A stretch of DNA of 64,000 bases, taken from NCBI GenBank assembly GCA_963573385.1, contig CAUYLG010062032.1, positions 62,001-126,000 of the forward strand, in the 5' to 3' direction. How positions within the stretch are numbered: position 1 is the first letter of the stretch; the number at the start of each line of letters is the position of its first letter. A model generated the notes under the pieces. The model was not told the DNA's origin. It did not search any database and saw nothing but the letters and a program-made list of their open reading frames with translations. Made by a program: the position numbers and the translations under genes. Below are positions 1 through 12,620 of the stretch, piece by piece. This DNA is from Cacajao melanocephalus. Taxonomy: Eukaryota > Chordata > Mammalia > Primates > Pitheciidae.

Positions 1-1219
1 AAATTCACTGTGATAGACTGTAATATTGTTATCAAATCTTTGCTGTTTCCCCCAAGAGGTTTACACTTAAGACTTTGACATCATGCTGAATAATTTGACT
101 TATTTTGAGCAATAAAATATGAGTGAATAAGCCAAATTATGATGGTTAAACATGTGTCTAATGTATTTTTGTCATTTTAGGACACAGAACAGCATCTTAA
201 ATATATTAAAGAAATTATTTTTTAAATTTGGGTTGATAGGAATAAAAGGAAATAAGTCATACAAAGAAATAACCATGGATCTGAAATGCTTATTATGTTG
301 TAGTATTCTTCATGAACCATCAACTGTTTTGTCTCTTTCACCAGGCCAACATTAAAATATGATGTTTTGGCTCTCAATGTGTGGAAATCAACTACCCTAA
401 ATTCACCCACGTTGTAAAATAATTTGCAAGCATTTACAAAACCCAGATATTATGTGGAGTTGCATTATCTATTGAGAATTCAGTTTTCAGTGATTTTTCA
501 GGGTCTGAAATGATGCCAAATCTTGAAATATCTGCAACAAAAGGGACATACATGGTAGTGAAGGTGCCCCAACCACTTGCAACAATGTATCAATCCAGCT
601 GCATTTTGATATAATTAGACATTAGACATAAGAGCTATTAAATATAACAGACTTCAATCAGTGGGATAACTGTAAGAAATGAAGAAGAAATTCTCTTTAG
701 TGAAATCTATAGGGGCCATTTCTTATCTATTTCACAAATCACAAGTTTCTTCATATTCCTTTATCTCATAATCCACATCCTAGCAATCTATTTTAGAAAT
801 GTTGATGAATAGATGAAAAAGTGATGAATGACTTGGCATACCAGATACATCTAAAAACTGAACTCATTGTGGTAGGAAATACTAGAGAAAATAAAAGCTA
901 ATTCCAATTTCTGAACTCAGAAAAGATCAGGAAATAAAAGCCTCACATGCGTTTTAAATGTCAGGGTACAGGATAGGACTTAAATGATAAGCCCTTCTGA
1001 AAACCCCTCTCATTTCAAAGATGTAAGTAACACTTTTCTCCCTCATTGTAGGAGATGGGATGTGCCCTCTCTAGAGGAACTGGATGGAAGGGAGAGTAGC
1101 TTGCAGAATGCCAAGCACTGATCTTCCTGCTTCACAGTGGCATGGTCCTTAGTTATCTCCTTTGCTGTATTCTGCCATTTTCTTTAAACTTTTAACAATG
1201 AAAATCCACAGAGTTTGGT
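1..1219. other. Unassigned AT-rich sequence
   Basis: No gene, RNA gene or repeat family that I can recognise. Stops are frequent in all frames and CpG is nearly absent. The short open frames near the left edge overlap on opposite strands and have no recognisable domain. This may be unique intergenic or intronic DNA, or repeat sequence too old to see by eye. Confidence 0.5.
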
Positions 1220-2078
1220 TCCCCGGTATCTTAGGTTCTCTCTACACTCACATCCTGAATGACTTATCCAGCGTGTGGCTTTAAATCCATATACATACTG
1301 ATGATATATAGCTCTGTGTCTCTGAATTCTTGATTTGTCTATCCAAATCTTTGTGCAAACATCTCTACCCAGAATGTCTAAACAGCATCTTCAACTTAAA
1401 TTTCCAAAATGAATTCTCTTCTTGCCCCCGGAACATCTACTTTATTCGCATTCCTTTCAAACTCAATTAATAATAATTCTATTCTTCTTTATATTCTGGC
1501 CAGAAACCTTAGATGAATCCTTGAGTTACCTCATGATCAGCCAGAAGTCAATAGGAATCCGTGAGGAAATCCTCTTGATTCTATCTCAAAATGTTTCAAG
1601 CATCCAGTCACTTTTCATCACCTCTCCAGCTACCTCTCCAGCTTCCTCCCCAGCCCAAGCCCCCATTTTCTCTTCTGGATTGTTGCAACAGTGTCCTAAT
1701 GGTTCTTACACTTTTGTCCATCATAGCCTATTCACAACAGGCAACCACAGTTATTTTTGTGAACGCATGTCACTCTTGTGCTCAAAACGCCAATGGCTCT
1801 CCATCTTATTCAGAGAAAAAGCTCACCAGTGTCCTGCATATATAACTCTATGTGATCTCTGCTCCCTCCTCCCTCCACGACTTCCCCCTTGTTCACTTTG
1901 CTCCAGCACCACTGGTCTCCTTGGCCACCCCGGGCATATTCCACTTCAGATATTCACACTGGCTGCTTGACCTCCCTCAGAAGCTCAAATGGGAATTGTT
2001 CAAAGAGACCTACATATTTTAAAATTCGATTCTTCTTCCACCATCATACTCCTTATTTCTAAACCTGGTATATTATAA

Positions 2079-2176
<98 letters not shown>

Positions 2177-2347
2177 GTGCTTATCATCTTTGAATACACT
2201 ATGTAATATAGTTATTTATTTCTACTTCCTCCAATAATATGTAAGCTCCATGAGCAAAGGGACCTTTATGATTTTGTTTATTGCTTTAACCCCAGAACTC
2301 ACAATAATACCTGGCATGCAATAGGGACTATTTTTAAAGAATAAATT
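1220..2347 (+). mobile_element. L2 (LINE2) 3' region
   Basis: The left part matches the L2 stretch that reads (GG)CTTTAAAT...CATACTGATGA. The middle has the L2 phrases CATGTCACTC, CTCAAAACGCCAATGGCT and TGTTCACTTTGCTCCAGC. The end has TGTAAGCTCCATGAG and CTGGCATGCAATAGG, the usual L2 tail. Orientation is forward. The AT microsatellite at 2076-2170 lies within it, just before the tail. The 182-codon open frame at 1422-1970 lies inside this element; I see no reverse-transcriptase motif in it and regard it as a chance frame in a dead L2. Confidence 0.8.
2076..2170. repeat. (AT)n microsatellite with ATGT interruptions
   Basis: About 95 bases of alternating A and T, broken by three GT steps. It has grown inside an A/T-rich part of the L2 3' region. 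A tract this long is expected to vary in length between individuals and can extrude hairpins. Confidence 0.95.
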
Positions 2348-2778
2348 AATTAAAATTGAGAATAGGGAAGAATATGTACATGTGTCCTTGAGGGCTAGGC
2401 TAAGGAATAGGAGAGCTCAATCCTCATGCTTAACTGTAGGAGATATAATGGATAATATCTGTTACTAGAAATTCAGAAATAATTATATAAGTAGCTTATT
2501 TGGAAGTAGGAAGATAAACACCTCTTCAGAAAAGCCATATTAATGTCTGCCTCTTGAGAGTCTAGCGTTTATCTTTGTCATCTGGAACTCTTTGAATCTG
2601 TAAACCATTTCTTTTAATTACCTGATAAAAATTTTTGAGTATAAAAAAGTTATTATATACGTTCATTATAAATAATTTAAGAATTATTAAAATTTATGTA
2701 TATTTATTTTATATTTATAAGGTTATTTGTTTATTTAAAATTTATATTAATTATTTATAAAGAATATAAAAACTTTAG

Positions 2779-2822
2779 AAACCAAGAAAACCATGCTTTG
2801 CTTAAATTTGAATTTGAAAAAT
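2779..2822 (+). repeat. Local direct repeat, copy 1
   Basis: This 44-base segment, containing ATGCTTTGCTTAAATT, recurs at 3328-3371 in the same orientation. By eye 39 of 44 bases match. The flanks do not align, so this is a short local duplication or the last visible part of a larger old one. Confidence 0.75.
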
Positions 2823-3327
2823 TGGATATGTTTTTATTCACAACATTGAGGGGTATGTTACTGTTAATTGGGGAAGGGTATGCAAATCTAAAATATAGAT
2901 TAATTAACTAGTATTCTATTCAGTAAGTTTAAATGTAGTTCTGGGAATATCAATTTGTAAATAAAGAAAAAAAATAGATAATTGAGATTAAGCAAATCAC
3001 CTAAAATCGTACAGTCTTTTTACACACATGAGAATTTGTTTAATATTTAATAAAAACCTATTAAATATTAAATAATATTTAGAGATGTGGAGTTCTTAGT
3101 TTATTCTTTACCCATTATTCTGTTAAATACCATTGTTCCATGAAAGAAATAAAATGTATGTTTGATTCGTAATTCTGGATGAAATTGTACTCTAATATTT
3201 TCCTTCATTGGAAATAAAATATTCTAAATTGGACTATGCAGGTAATTCTGGCTGGATGACAGATTGAAGAGTTTCTCTGATTGGCATTGGAAATGTACAT
3301 TTCTAATAACACTTAAATTGTTGGAGT

Positions 3328-3371
3328 AAACCAAGAAAACAATGCTTTGCTTAAATTCACATTTGCAAAAT
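3328..3371 (+). repeat. Local direct repeat, copy 2
   Basis: Partner of the segment at 2779-2822, 549 bases downstream, with five mismatches over 44 bases. It belongs to no transposon family that I recognise. Confidence 0.75.
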
Positions 3372-3930
3372 CTTTTCTAAGCTTTTATGTTTCAAAAATA
3401 ACTCTCTGCAATGCAACAAACAAAAATTAATAAAAAATTGCTGTCACAGCAAAGCTTGGTATTATGACGATTTGCTGCTTAGACCACTGTGAATGCTGAA
3501 GTTGCATGACAATATGAGAGAATTTCCATGAATATATATTGACTGCTAATGCAGAATGGAGTTTTCTCATTCTCCAACCAAAACAATTAAAAAGGAAAAT
3601 TATGTTTATTAAAAGCCTATTTATCTCTAGGCTTTTAGCTAAATCCTTTTGAAGATTATTTTCCCAATTGGAAAATTATCAGAAGCAAAATCCTTTCAAG
3701 AATACAGGATGTTAAAATTCATTGAGTTAAATTGTTCTTTATGTATGATTTCTTTCTTAAACTCACAAACCCACTAATTTGTGAAATATTACAAATGATG
3801 ACCTTTTTGTTATTGTGCTTTGGTTTAAGAAAAAAAGGGAAGGAAATCTACTTATGGCATAACTTTACCTATGCATTTTTTAATATTAAGAAGTCAATTT
3901 TGCATTATGGGCATATCAGATAAGAGTTCT

Positions 3931-3973
3931 GTATATTCAAATATTTTGCTTAAGAGTATATATATATATATAC

Positions 3974-4006
<33 letters not shown>

Positions 4007-4072
4007 AAGAGTATATGTATATACATACTCTTAGAGTATACACATACTCTTAAGCAAAATATCTGAATATAC
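3931..4072. repeat. Long inverted repeat enclosing TA/CA microsatellites
   Basis: The arms at 3931-3960 and 4043-4072 are reverse complements at 28 of 30 positions (core CTTAAGCAAAATAT on the right arm). The 82-base spacer holds a TA tract, a CA tract and a nested near-palindrome around 4007-4033. The whole block could form a cruciform or hairpin. It resembles palindromic AT-rich repeats structurally, but is short. Confidence 0.9.
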
Positions 4073-4084
4073 TTATATACACAC

Positions 4085-4170
4085 TTATTCAAGTATATAT
4101 AAATATATACATTCAAATATATATAGGTACATATATATATTTGAATACATTTATGTGTATAAATACTATA
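4085..4170. repeat. Second AT-rich palindrome
   Basis: A perfect 14-base stem (4111-4124 with 4133-4146) around an 8-base loop containing GGTAC. Weaker complementarity extends outward on both sides. It sits directly right of the inverted repeat at 3931-4072, making one palindrome-rich block of about 240 bases. Confidence 0.8.
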
Positions 4171-4593
4171 TTCTAAGTAAGCCCTTAATGATCTTGATGT
4201 GTAGGATCTTTATTAAGAACAGTGCTCATCAGTCTGCAAATATAAATGGACTAGAATTAATATTATGATGAAAAGTTTAGTGATTGTTTTACTCTGATTA
4301 AATTGAGAGCGTGTGAAATAATGTTACATATCTCTAGTGGTCATTTCTTCATCTTGCCAACAAGCTCCACCCAATATTTTAAAACTAACTTCAAAGAATT
4401 TTTATTTGGCCATTTATTCAGATAAGTTTTGAATTTAGTGAAGTAAGATAATTTATTATTTCTAATAAGTTTCTATATTCCAACTTAGATTTCTATTGGC
4501 AATTCATTTTACATCCCTTTTTCCAAGACAGGTTATTATGCAGTTTACCAAAACAAATAAAATGTGAATTTGATTTTGAGTAAGTTTTTATAG
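4171..4593. other. Unassigned sequence
   Basis: AT-rich sequence with no recognised gene or repeat. Confidence 0.5.
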
Positions 4594-4890
4594 GGCAGTG
4601 TGTACTACAGAAGCACCTAGCCACATGTGGCTATAAAAGTAATGAGATGTAGCTACTCCATATTGAAATATATCCTAAGTGTAAAGTATAGAGTAGAATT
4701 TAAAGACACGGTATGAAAAAAATAAGAATGTAAAAATCTCATTAATAATTTCTATCTTGAAATAATATTTGTACATATTGAGTGAAATAAATACATCATA
4801 TCATAGTTAATCTCAACTACATCTTTTCCTTTTTAATGTTGTTTTTCAAAAACTAAAATTATATATGTGACTTGTATTCCTGACTCACAA
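4594..4890. mobile_element. Old non-autonomous DNA transposon (hAT-like), copy 1
   Basis: It contains CTAGCCACATGTGGCT, a diverged middle with GTATGAAAAAAATAAGAATG and CTCATTAATAATTT, and ends near TTATATATGTGACTTGTATT. This is the common mammalian element whose ends read like CAGTGCTGTCCAATAG. A second, better-ended copy is at 28559-28855 in the same orientation. I recognise the family by sequence but am not certain of its Repbase name. Confidence 0.65.
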
Positions 4891-5000
4891 TATGTCTATG
4901 TGGAAAGCAATGTATAAAGTTATCTTTTAAACTTCTATCTTTCTCTTATTAAATAGTATCAAACAGTGAGTTTGCAAGCTTTTAAAAGATAATAAAAGGA

Positions 5001-5284
5001 TAGGCTCAGTGGCTCACACCTGTAGTCCCAGCACTTTGAGAGGCTGAGGCAGGAGGATGGGTTAAGCCAAGGAGCTTAAGACCAGCCTAGGCAATAGAGC
5101 GAGACCCCATCTCCACCAAAAAAAAAAAAAAAAAAACTCGCTGTGGTGGCATAACCCTGTCATCCCAGCTACTTGGGATACTAAGGTAGGAGGATCCTTT
5201 GATCCTTGGAGGTTGGAGGTTGAGGCTACAGTCTTCCATTACTGTGCCCTGTGCTCCAGCCTGGGTAACAGTAAGACTCTGTTG
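5001..5284 (+). mobile_element. Alu, old (AluJ-like)
   Basis: Starts GGCTCAGTGGCTCACACC, has the left-monomer phrase CCCAGCACTTTG, an internal A-rich linker at 5118-5136 and the right-monomer phrase GCTCCAGCCTGGGTAACA. High divergence and the AGGAGGATCCTTTGA region suggest AluJ. The reverse-strand open frame at 5087-5338 is an antisense read of this Alu, not a gene. Confidence 0.9.
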
Positions 5285-5999
5285 AGGTAACCAGCCTAGA
5301 AATAGTTCATCAACAAATATTAATATAATAAATAACATACAATTAAATGAATAGAGAGCAGTTCCCTTCAGATCTCTTTTCCTTTATTGTATCATTGATT
5401 CATCGCCATGTTTGCAAGGAACCAACATTTTCAAAATGTCTTTATATAATCAGTTATCCATAATCTAGAAATTAAAAGTTACAATTAAAATTTTATATGA
5501 ATTTAATACAAATAAGGCTTAACTCCATTTTCATTCTACCTTATAGGTGATTATATCTAGAATGCTATTAAAACATATTGGTCTGATAATCTGGCTGAAA
5601 GTATGTTGTTTACTGGCTAATAGGAGAATTTTTCCACCAGAAGAAAACATTTCATAAGATAGCAGTAGTGTTGGAAAATAAAGGTGAAACAAGGCCTTCA
5701 AAGAAGTATGGAGCCAGCTCCCACACTTAGATTCTATTTGTCCAAATAGGATGTTTTTCCTCCTTACTGCCCTTAGCCGTTAAATGGTCTTTTGACAGCC
5801 CTCACTCTGCCTGCTTCTGCATACTCTCGTCGAGAGAGTCGAAATGTCTTCTACCTCCAAGATAATATTAGCCTCTCCTGGTAATAGAACACTCTAATAT
5901 TTTCCTCTAACTTATCAAGACAAATTGAAGCATTCACATAGCATATTATAAATCTGTTTAATTGAACTGTACACACTTAATTTGTGTTTCACGGTTACA
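5285..5999. other. Unassigned sequence
   Basis: No recognised gene or repeat. It includes a small CpG-containing palindrome around 5822-5838 (ACTCTCGTCGAGAGAGT) in an otherwise CpG-poor context. Confidence 0.5.
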
Positions 6000-6362
6000 T
6001 GATGAATGTTTGTGTCCCTGCAAAATTCATGTTGCAACCCTAATTGCTAATATGATGTTTTTTAGAGGTAAAGCTCTGCACAGGTAATTAGGATTAGAAA
6101 TAATTATAAGGGTGGGGCTCCCATGATGGGGATAATACCCTTATGAAAAGATGAAGATATGTGAGATCTCTTTCTCTTCATGTACATACCAAGGAAAGAC
6201 CATGAGAGGACACAGCTAGGAAGAAGACCTTCACCAATAACCTGACCATGGTGGCACCGTAATCTTGGATTTCCAACCTCCAGAACTTTGAGACATACAT
6301 GATTGTTGGTCAAGCCACCCAGTCTATTTCATTTTATTATAGCAGACTGAATTGACTAACAC
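6000..6362 (+). mobile_element. MLT1-type MaLR solo LTR (ERVL-MaLR)
   Basis: LTR phrases in order: GTTTGTGTCCCTGCAAAATT, GGTGGGGCTCCCATGATG, AATACCCTTATGA, CCATGAGAGGACACAG, ATCTTGGATTTCCAACCTCC, AAGCCACCCAGTCTAT and TTATAGCAGACTGAATTGAC. These match the MLT1A/B group from near its 5' end to its 3' end. No internal retroviral sequence is attached. I could not find a convincing 5-base target duplication. Confidence 0.85.
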
Positions 6363-7889
6363 ATACATTCAGTCTCCTTATTCTACCACCATGCTAGAAT
6401 AGTAGCAGTGGTAGTAGGCACTGTCCACCTGTGCCTCTATGATGCGGACTCACCTTCATGAGCCTATACTTATTAGAATCTATTTCCTTGGCTGGTTGTT
6501 TTGTTTCCAACTGCCCTGGACTAGCTTGACAGCCAGCAGAAGAAATGTATCAAGAAAGGCTCACGGAATAGCACAGATTTGCTATGTGTCATTGTAGAAA
6601 CAGCATGTTACTAAGTTTAATTGAGAAACTCAGCCAGTGTTCCCATGTAATCATAGTGGGAAAAGCACTTTATAATTATTTAAAATGAAAGCTCTTCTTT
6701 TGTTAAAATAATGCATGTGTACTAAGAGCTAGACTCCCTTATCCAAGGAAAGGCCAGCCAGGTTGTAATGAAAACACCTTCAGTCCTTCTCAACTTGGGC
6801 TATAATCCTACAAAATACATGGTATATCTGCTTGGAAAAAAACTAAAATTTTTATAGCCAAAGGCAAGATCCAATATAAGTTGCAAAGTTACTGGAAACC
6901 TTTTGGCTTGGTTTAGATTTCTGGTCCTTTCCTTGAATTGTTCATTGAATTAGATTTTTGGCAGAGGCCATGAGCCAACAAATGACAATCAGATCCCAGA
7001 TCTCAAAACTTCATGGGTGAAGATGACCAATGATTGCAAGGAGACACCAACTCAGACAGTAATTAGTTCTGGAAGTTTGTGAGCAAGGTAAGGAATAGAG
7101 CATTTCCAAAGATGGAATGCAGATATGATCATGAACATGGTCATGTTCAGTATATATTAAGTGTTTATTTCTGTAGAATCGGCATAAGACACATCATATT
7201 TACATGGTTGTTTTATTTTTCAGCTAACTTTAAAACCAAAGATATAAAACAAATTTTGAACAACTTGACCATTAGGCGAATTAAGAGTAAACTATTTGCA
7301 ATTCATAGCTTTTTCCAAGTCCGTAGAATATTTTCCCATGACACTTGGATTTATCGGTGCTCATAGTTTTTTGATACAGCAGTGTACTTTAAGTTATACA
7401 CAAATGTTCCAATGACAGTCAGAATTCTTCTCCGTTTTATTTGCCTCTTCTCAACTATATACCCTGTACGGCCTCAAATAGAGTACTAACCATACTTGGG
7501 TGCATAAAATATATTTTATGATAGTAATCTTTGGCAATAGAAGTGATTTTCTATTCTACTGCAGATATAAACACCATAAGAAAAGACACACTTCAATGGG
7601 TAAGTCAAAAGTCTTTGTTTGACTTTTCCTGATAGTGTTTATAAGAAAGACAGCTCTAATTTATCAGTAGTGCTAACTGTGTTAGAAAGAAAGATCAGAG
7701 AGTGAAAGTTTGAGAGTAGGATTAGAAAAAGTTGTGGCACAATATGTAAGGTTGGGGAGAAGAGATGTTACTAGAGAAAGTTCAGAAAGTGCAAAAGTGT
7801 TCTTAAAATACTATAAAATATGTTAAAATCATAGAAATATAAAACTGTGATTCACATGTGCCTACTAGCAGCATCTAGCTATCTAGCTT
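6363..7889. other. Unassigned sequence
   Basis: No recognised gene or repeat. The 95-codon open frame at 7079-7366 has no domain I can identify. Confidence 0.5.
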
Positions 7890-7901
7890 GAAACCCCCTC
7901 T

Positions 7902-8347
7902 TTTTTTTTTTTTTTTGACAGAGTCTAGCTCTTTTGCTCTGGCTGGAGTGCCCTGGCCTGATCTTGGCTGACTGTAACCTCCGCCTGCCATGTTCAAGTG
8001 ATTCTCTTGCCTCAGCTTCTCAAGTAGCTGGGACTGGAGGCACCTGCCACCATCTGGCTATTTTTTTTTCTTGAGACAGAGTTTCACTCTTGTCCAGGCT
8101 GGAGTAGAATGGTGTGATCTCAGCTCACTGCAACCTCCGCCTCTCGGGTTCAATTAATTCTTCTGCCTCAGCCTCCTGAGTAGCTGATATTACAGGTGTG
8201 CACTACCATGCCTGGCTAATTTTTTTTTTTTTTAGTAGAGACAACATTTCATCATGTTGGCCGGGCTGGTCTCGAACTCGTGGCCTCAAGTCATCTGCCA
8301 AACTTGACTTCTCAAAGTGCTAGAATTATAGGCCATCGTGAATAGCC
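7902..8347 (-). mobile_element. Three-monomer Alu with one shared target duplication
   Basis: On the reverse strand this reads left monomer, A-rich linker, right monomer (8347 to about 8064), then a second A-rich linker and an extra right monomer (about 8063 to 7902) ending in an A tail. Flanks 7890-7901 (GAAACCCCCTCT) and 8348-8359 (GAAACTCCGTCT) match at 10 of 12 bases and look like one target-site duplication for the whole 446-base unit. No second left monomer is present. Confidence 0.75.
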
Positions 8348-8359
8348 GAAACTCCGTCT

Positions 8360-9544
8360 TAATATAATAGGTCACATCAACATAGTTTTAATGTTCACAC
8401 ACCACTCAATATATTACTCCACTTTGCTTCAGTAACAACCTTTAATCTTGATGATTTATAGGAAGCATATTTGTTTTACTCATGTTTTATGTCAATGCTT
8501 CTCAGTCAGCAAGTGCTGCTCTACCTCCTGTATCTTCTCATTCGGTGACCTTCAGTGGCAATAAGAAAAGAATGACAGGGGGAGACATGGGTGCCACTTA
8601 ACACTTTCACCCAAAATTAGTACTCTGTCACTTTTCCTTACATTCTACTGGCCCATATCAGCAACATGACCAAGCCTGATAATGGGGGTGGAAATTGTAT
8701 ATTCCACCTTCGAGGAGGGACTTGAAGTCACATGGCTCTGGTCAGAGATGTACACTTCTTTTTAAAGGAAGTTATCCTACAATTGTAAAATGTAATGCAG
8801 TTTTACAAAGAGAGTGGTTCAAGTGCATGAAGAATAAGCTCGAAACAGTTTGGTCTTGGTCATAGCTCCTCTTAAGTGGATGCCATAGCTTAAGTGTACT
8901 TTGTAGACAAAGATTCTAAGAAGACTGAACTTGTTCAAAATGGTTATCATCTCAGTGGCTCTCCAATAATGCTAGGTCTTTCTGGTAAATTCTCATAGCT
9001 ACTGGCAGAAATACTACTATGGGGGAAAAGACACTGGGAAAATAAGTTTCTAGCCTGTACATAAACTTACAGAATAATTCCAAACATTTTAATTGTCATA
9101 ACACTCAACTTATACATAATCCTGTCATATAGGGCATAGCAGTGTCAATTTACAATAATTTTCTCTGTAAATGATTTTAAATATCACATATATCTTAAAG
9201 GAAGTTGTGAAAGTTCAACAGATTGGTATTACTAATTCAAAAGAGGACAAAAAGTAAATGCTGAACTCAGTAATGTCCTTGAAACTGCCTCCCAATAATT
9301 TGCCATTCTAATGTGACCAAGAAGAAGAGTAATTTAGTGGAAAGGAAATAGAAGAAAAAAAAATTTTTTTAAATTACTTGATATCAGAATTGCAAAACAA
9401 GTTGAATAATAATTGTGTATAATTTTAAATGTAAAACAAAGTAGAAAATAGAACAAGTTACAACAAAGAGAAAAGTCTAAATATTCCATTTGTTTGCATT
9501 TTAAATTACAAGTTGATGGTCTGCATTGGGTTTTAAGCAATCAG
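8360..9544. other. Unassigned sequence
   Basis: No recognised gene or repeat. The 68-codon reverse frame at 9334-9540 is Phe/Leu-rich and looks like a chance frame. Confidence 0.5.
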
Positions 9545-9712
9545 AGAAGAATCTTCAAACTTTAGCATGCATGGAAGCCACTGGGGACCTTGTCTTACAC
9601 ACTTATTTTCCAGAATTCCCCAAGCTCTGGCCCAGAGATGCTAATTCAGTAAACCTATTGGCATCTAGTTATATTGGTTTTAATAAGCTCTTGGGAGACA
9701 CTGGTAAAAGTG
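9545..9712. mobile_element. MER5-like hAT-Charlie fossil
   Basis: CAAACTTTAGCATGCATGGA, then CACTGGGGACCTTGT, GCCCAGAGATGCTAATTCAG and TAATAAGCTCTTGGGAGA follow the order of the MER5A/B consensus, which includes the features 'TTTAGCATGCATCAGAATCACCTGG' in shortened form and a 3' AACAAGC...CCAGG motif. It is well diverged, and its ends are approximate. Confidence 0.65.
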
Positions 9713-10439
9713 GTCAAGGGATCAAGCTCTGTGAAACAATGAATGATAAAAGCAAATCAGGGATCGTTTAAATATTATTTAAACACCCAATGATATCCCA
9801 GAAAGAGTTATTTTTATGTGACAATGATGAATTTGTTGAAAATATAAGACTGAATAATGACCTAATTTGTATAAGTTAATTTTTTTCTGTTGTTTTGAAA
9901 TTTCTAAAATTAGTCTCCGTTATAAAAGTTACTAATTATGCTGTAGTTAAAAGTACATAATATACTGAAAAATACAAATTGGGTTTGGTGTACTATTTAT
10001 ACAGTTCAACTTCTTAACAGTAATTTTATATTTGAATGTTAAATGCATTTGAGTTATACAGAAAATGTGCATTTAAAGTAACAGAATGCTCTGACATCAA
10101 TAAGAAATGTATCAATATGAAATATGTCATAAACCATAAGAGTTGCAAGTAAAAATTGTCTTTGCAAATAATGTCACCATTACATGCATAACATTTTGCC
10201 ACATGACCCTACTCATTAAAAATTTAGGTTAATATGGTTATAACCATCCAAGACATTTTGAATGAACATGAATGAATTTGAAATTTCATGAAAACACTTG
10301 CCTCAACTTCTACACTGTCATGACTGGTTGGTAAACTAAAGTCTTGTTTGCATTTATGGTAGAAAATATTTATCATTTAAATATACCCATTTATCATTTC
10401 AATATACCCACTCTAAACTTTTATTTCCTAGTTCATTGT
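9713..10439. other. Unassigned AT-rich sequence
   Basis: No recognised gene or repeat up to the point where L1 endonuclease homology begins near 10440. Confidence 0.45.
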
Positions 10440-10667
10440 TTAATAGACAAATCTCCAATTACAGTTAGAAATTTTAATATCTCTGCCTCACTAATCGATA
10501 GAACAACTAGAAAGAAAATCAAAGGTATAGAGAAAATAGCACCATCAAACAACTGTCTCTAATCTACCTAATAGGACATTCCAAAACAATAGATTACATA
10601 TTATTTTCAAGAACCTACAGATTTCCTTCAAGGAGAGTTTAAATCTTCAACCATAAAAAACATCCTT
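10440..10667 (+). mobile_element. L1 ORF2 fragment (endonuclease region)
   Basis: The forward frame at 10344-10562 ends with residues resembling the L1 endonuclease: VRNFNISASLIDRTTRKKI, compared with the family pattern GDFN-TPLS-LDRSTRQKI. The nucleotide string GATAGAACAACTAGAAAGAA is also L1-like. It is broken off by the AluSc at 10668 and continues at 10971. Confidence 0.75.
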
Positions 10668-11905
<1,238 letters not shown>

Positions 11906-12293
11906 CGATATAGACCAAACTGTTCTCCTCCAGATTTACGTGTTGAAGTCCTATCCCACAGTACCTCAGAGTGCAGCTGATTTTCTGAGATAGGGCCTTT
12001 AAAGAGCTAATTAAGAGAAAATAAAGTCATATGAATGGGTGTTAATCCAATACGACTGGTGCCTTTATAAGAAGAAATTAGTAAACAGGCACTCATACAC
12101 ACACGGAAGACCATGTGGAGACAAAGGGAGAAGACAGCTATCTACAAACCAAGGAGAAAGGCCCTCAGAGGAAACCAGCCCTGCCAACGCCTTGATTTTA
12201 GATTTCTAGCCTCCAAACCTGTTAGGAAAAATTGGTTGTTATTTACTTCCCCCAGACCATATGTTTTTATGGCAGCCCAAGCAAACGAATACA
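11906..12293 (+). mobile_element. MLT1-type MaLR solo LTR nested in L1
   Basis: LTR phrases: GTGTTGAAGTCCTATCCCAC, AGTACCTCAGAGTGCAGCTG, GAGATAGGGCCTTTAAAGAG, CCAATACGACTGGTGCCTTT, CCATGTGGAGACAAAGGGAG and TATGGCAGCCCAAGCAAACG. Flanks 11901-11905 (CCATA) and 12294-12298 (CCACA) look like its 5-base target duplication. Removing the LTR plus one copy restores collinear L1 sequence (GCAAG-CCACA-TATCTAATGG). The expected TG start has become CG. No internal proviral part. Confidence 0.85.
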
Positions 12294-12620
12294 CCACATA
12301 TCTAATGGACTAATATCAAGAATATATAAGGAACGTCAAACAAAAATCCGGTGAGATAATGGGCAAAAGACTGAAGGAACATTTCACTGAAGAAGACACA
12401 GATGGCAAATAAGGACACAAAAAACGATTCAGCATATTTAGCTCTTAGGAAAATCCAAGTTAAAACCATAATGAGATACCTGTCAGAATGTCTAAAATAG
12501 GAAAAAGTGACAACACAATATTGACCAAGATATAGAGAGAATGAATCCCTCATATGTTGCTGTTGGGAATTATCAAATGTTACACCCATTTTGGTAAGCA
12601 GTGTAGCAGTTTCCTACAGA
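12294..12620 (+). mobile_element. L1M ORF2 C-terminal fragment, continued
   Basis: It resumes with ACTAATATCAAGAATATATA, then ATGGGCAAAAGACTGAAGGA, CAGATGGCAAATAAGGACA, ATAATGAGATACCTGTCAGA and TGTTGCTGTTGGGAATTATC, as in old L1 (L1MA/MB-like) ORF2. Homology fades near 12620, before the 3'UTR. Confidence 0.85.

Larger units (their letters stand above)
2348..3930. other. Unassigned AT-rich sequence with a short direct duplication
   Basis: No recognised transposon or gene. Two diverged copies of a 44-base segment lie at 2779-2822 and 3328-3371 (annotated separately). The 63- to 71-codon open frames here have no domain I recognise. Confidence 0.5.

Noticed and set aside
1422..1970. Longest open frame in the window (182 codons)
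   Set aside because: It lies within an old L2 3' region, overlaps an 84-codon frame in another phase, and shows no protein motif. Chance frame.
3953..4033. Possible CRISPR-like or satellite array
   Set aside because: The repeats are dinucleotides plus a palindrome; there are no regularly spaced unique spacers, and the genome is clearly primate.
8341..8360. GAAACTCCGTCTT as the end of a further forward-strand Alu
   Set aside because: It reads better as the right-hand target duplication of the trimeric Alu, matching 7890-7901; no Alu body precedes it on the forward strand.
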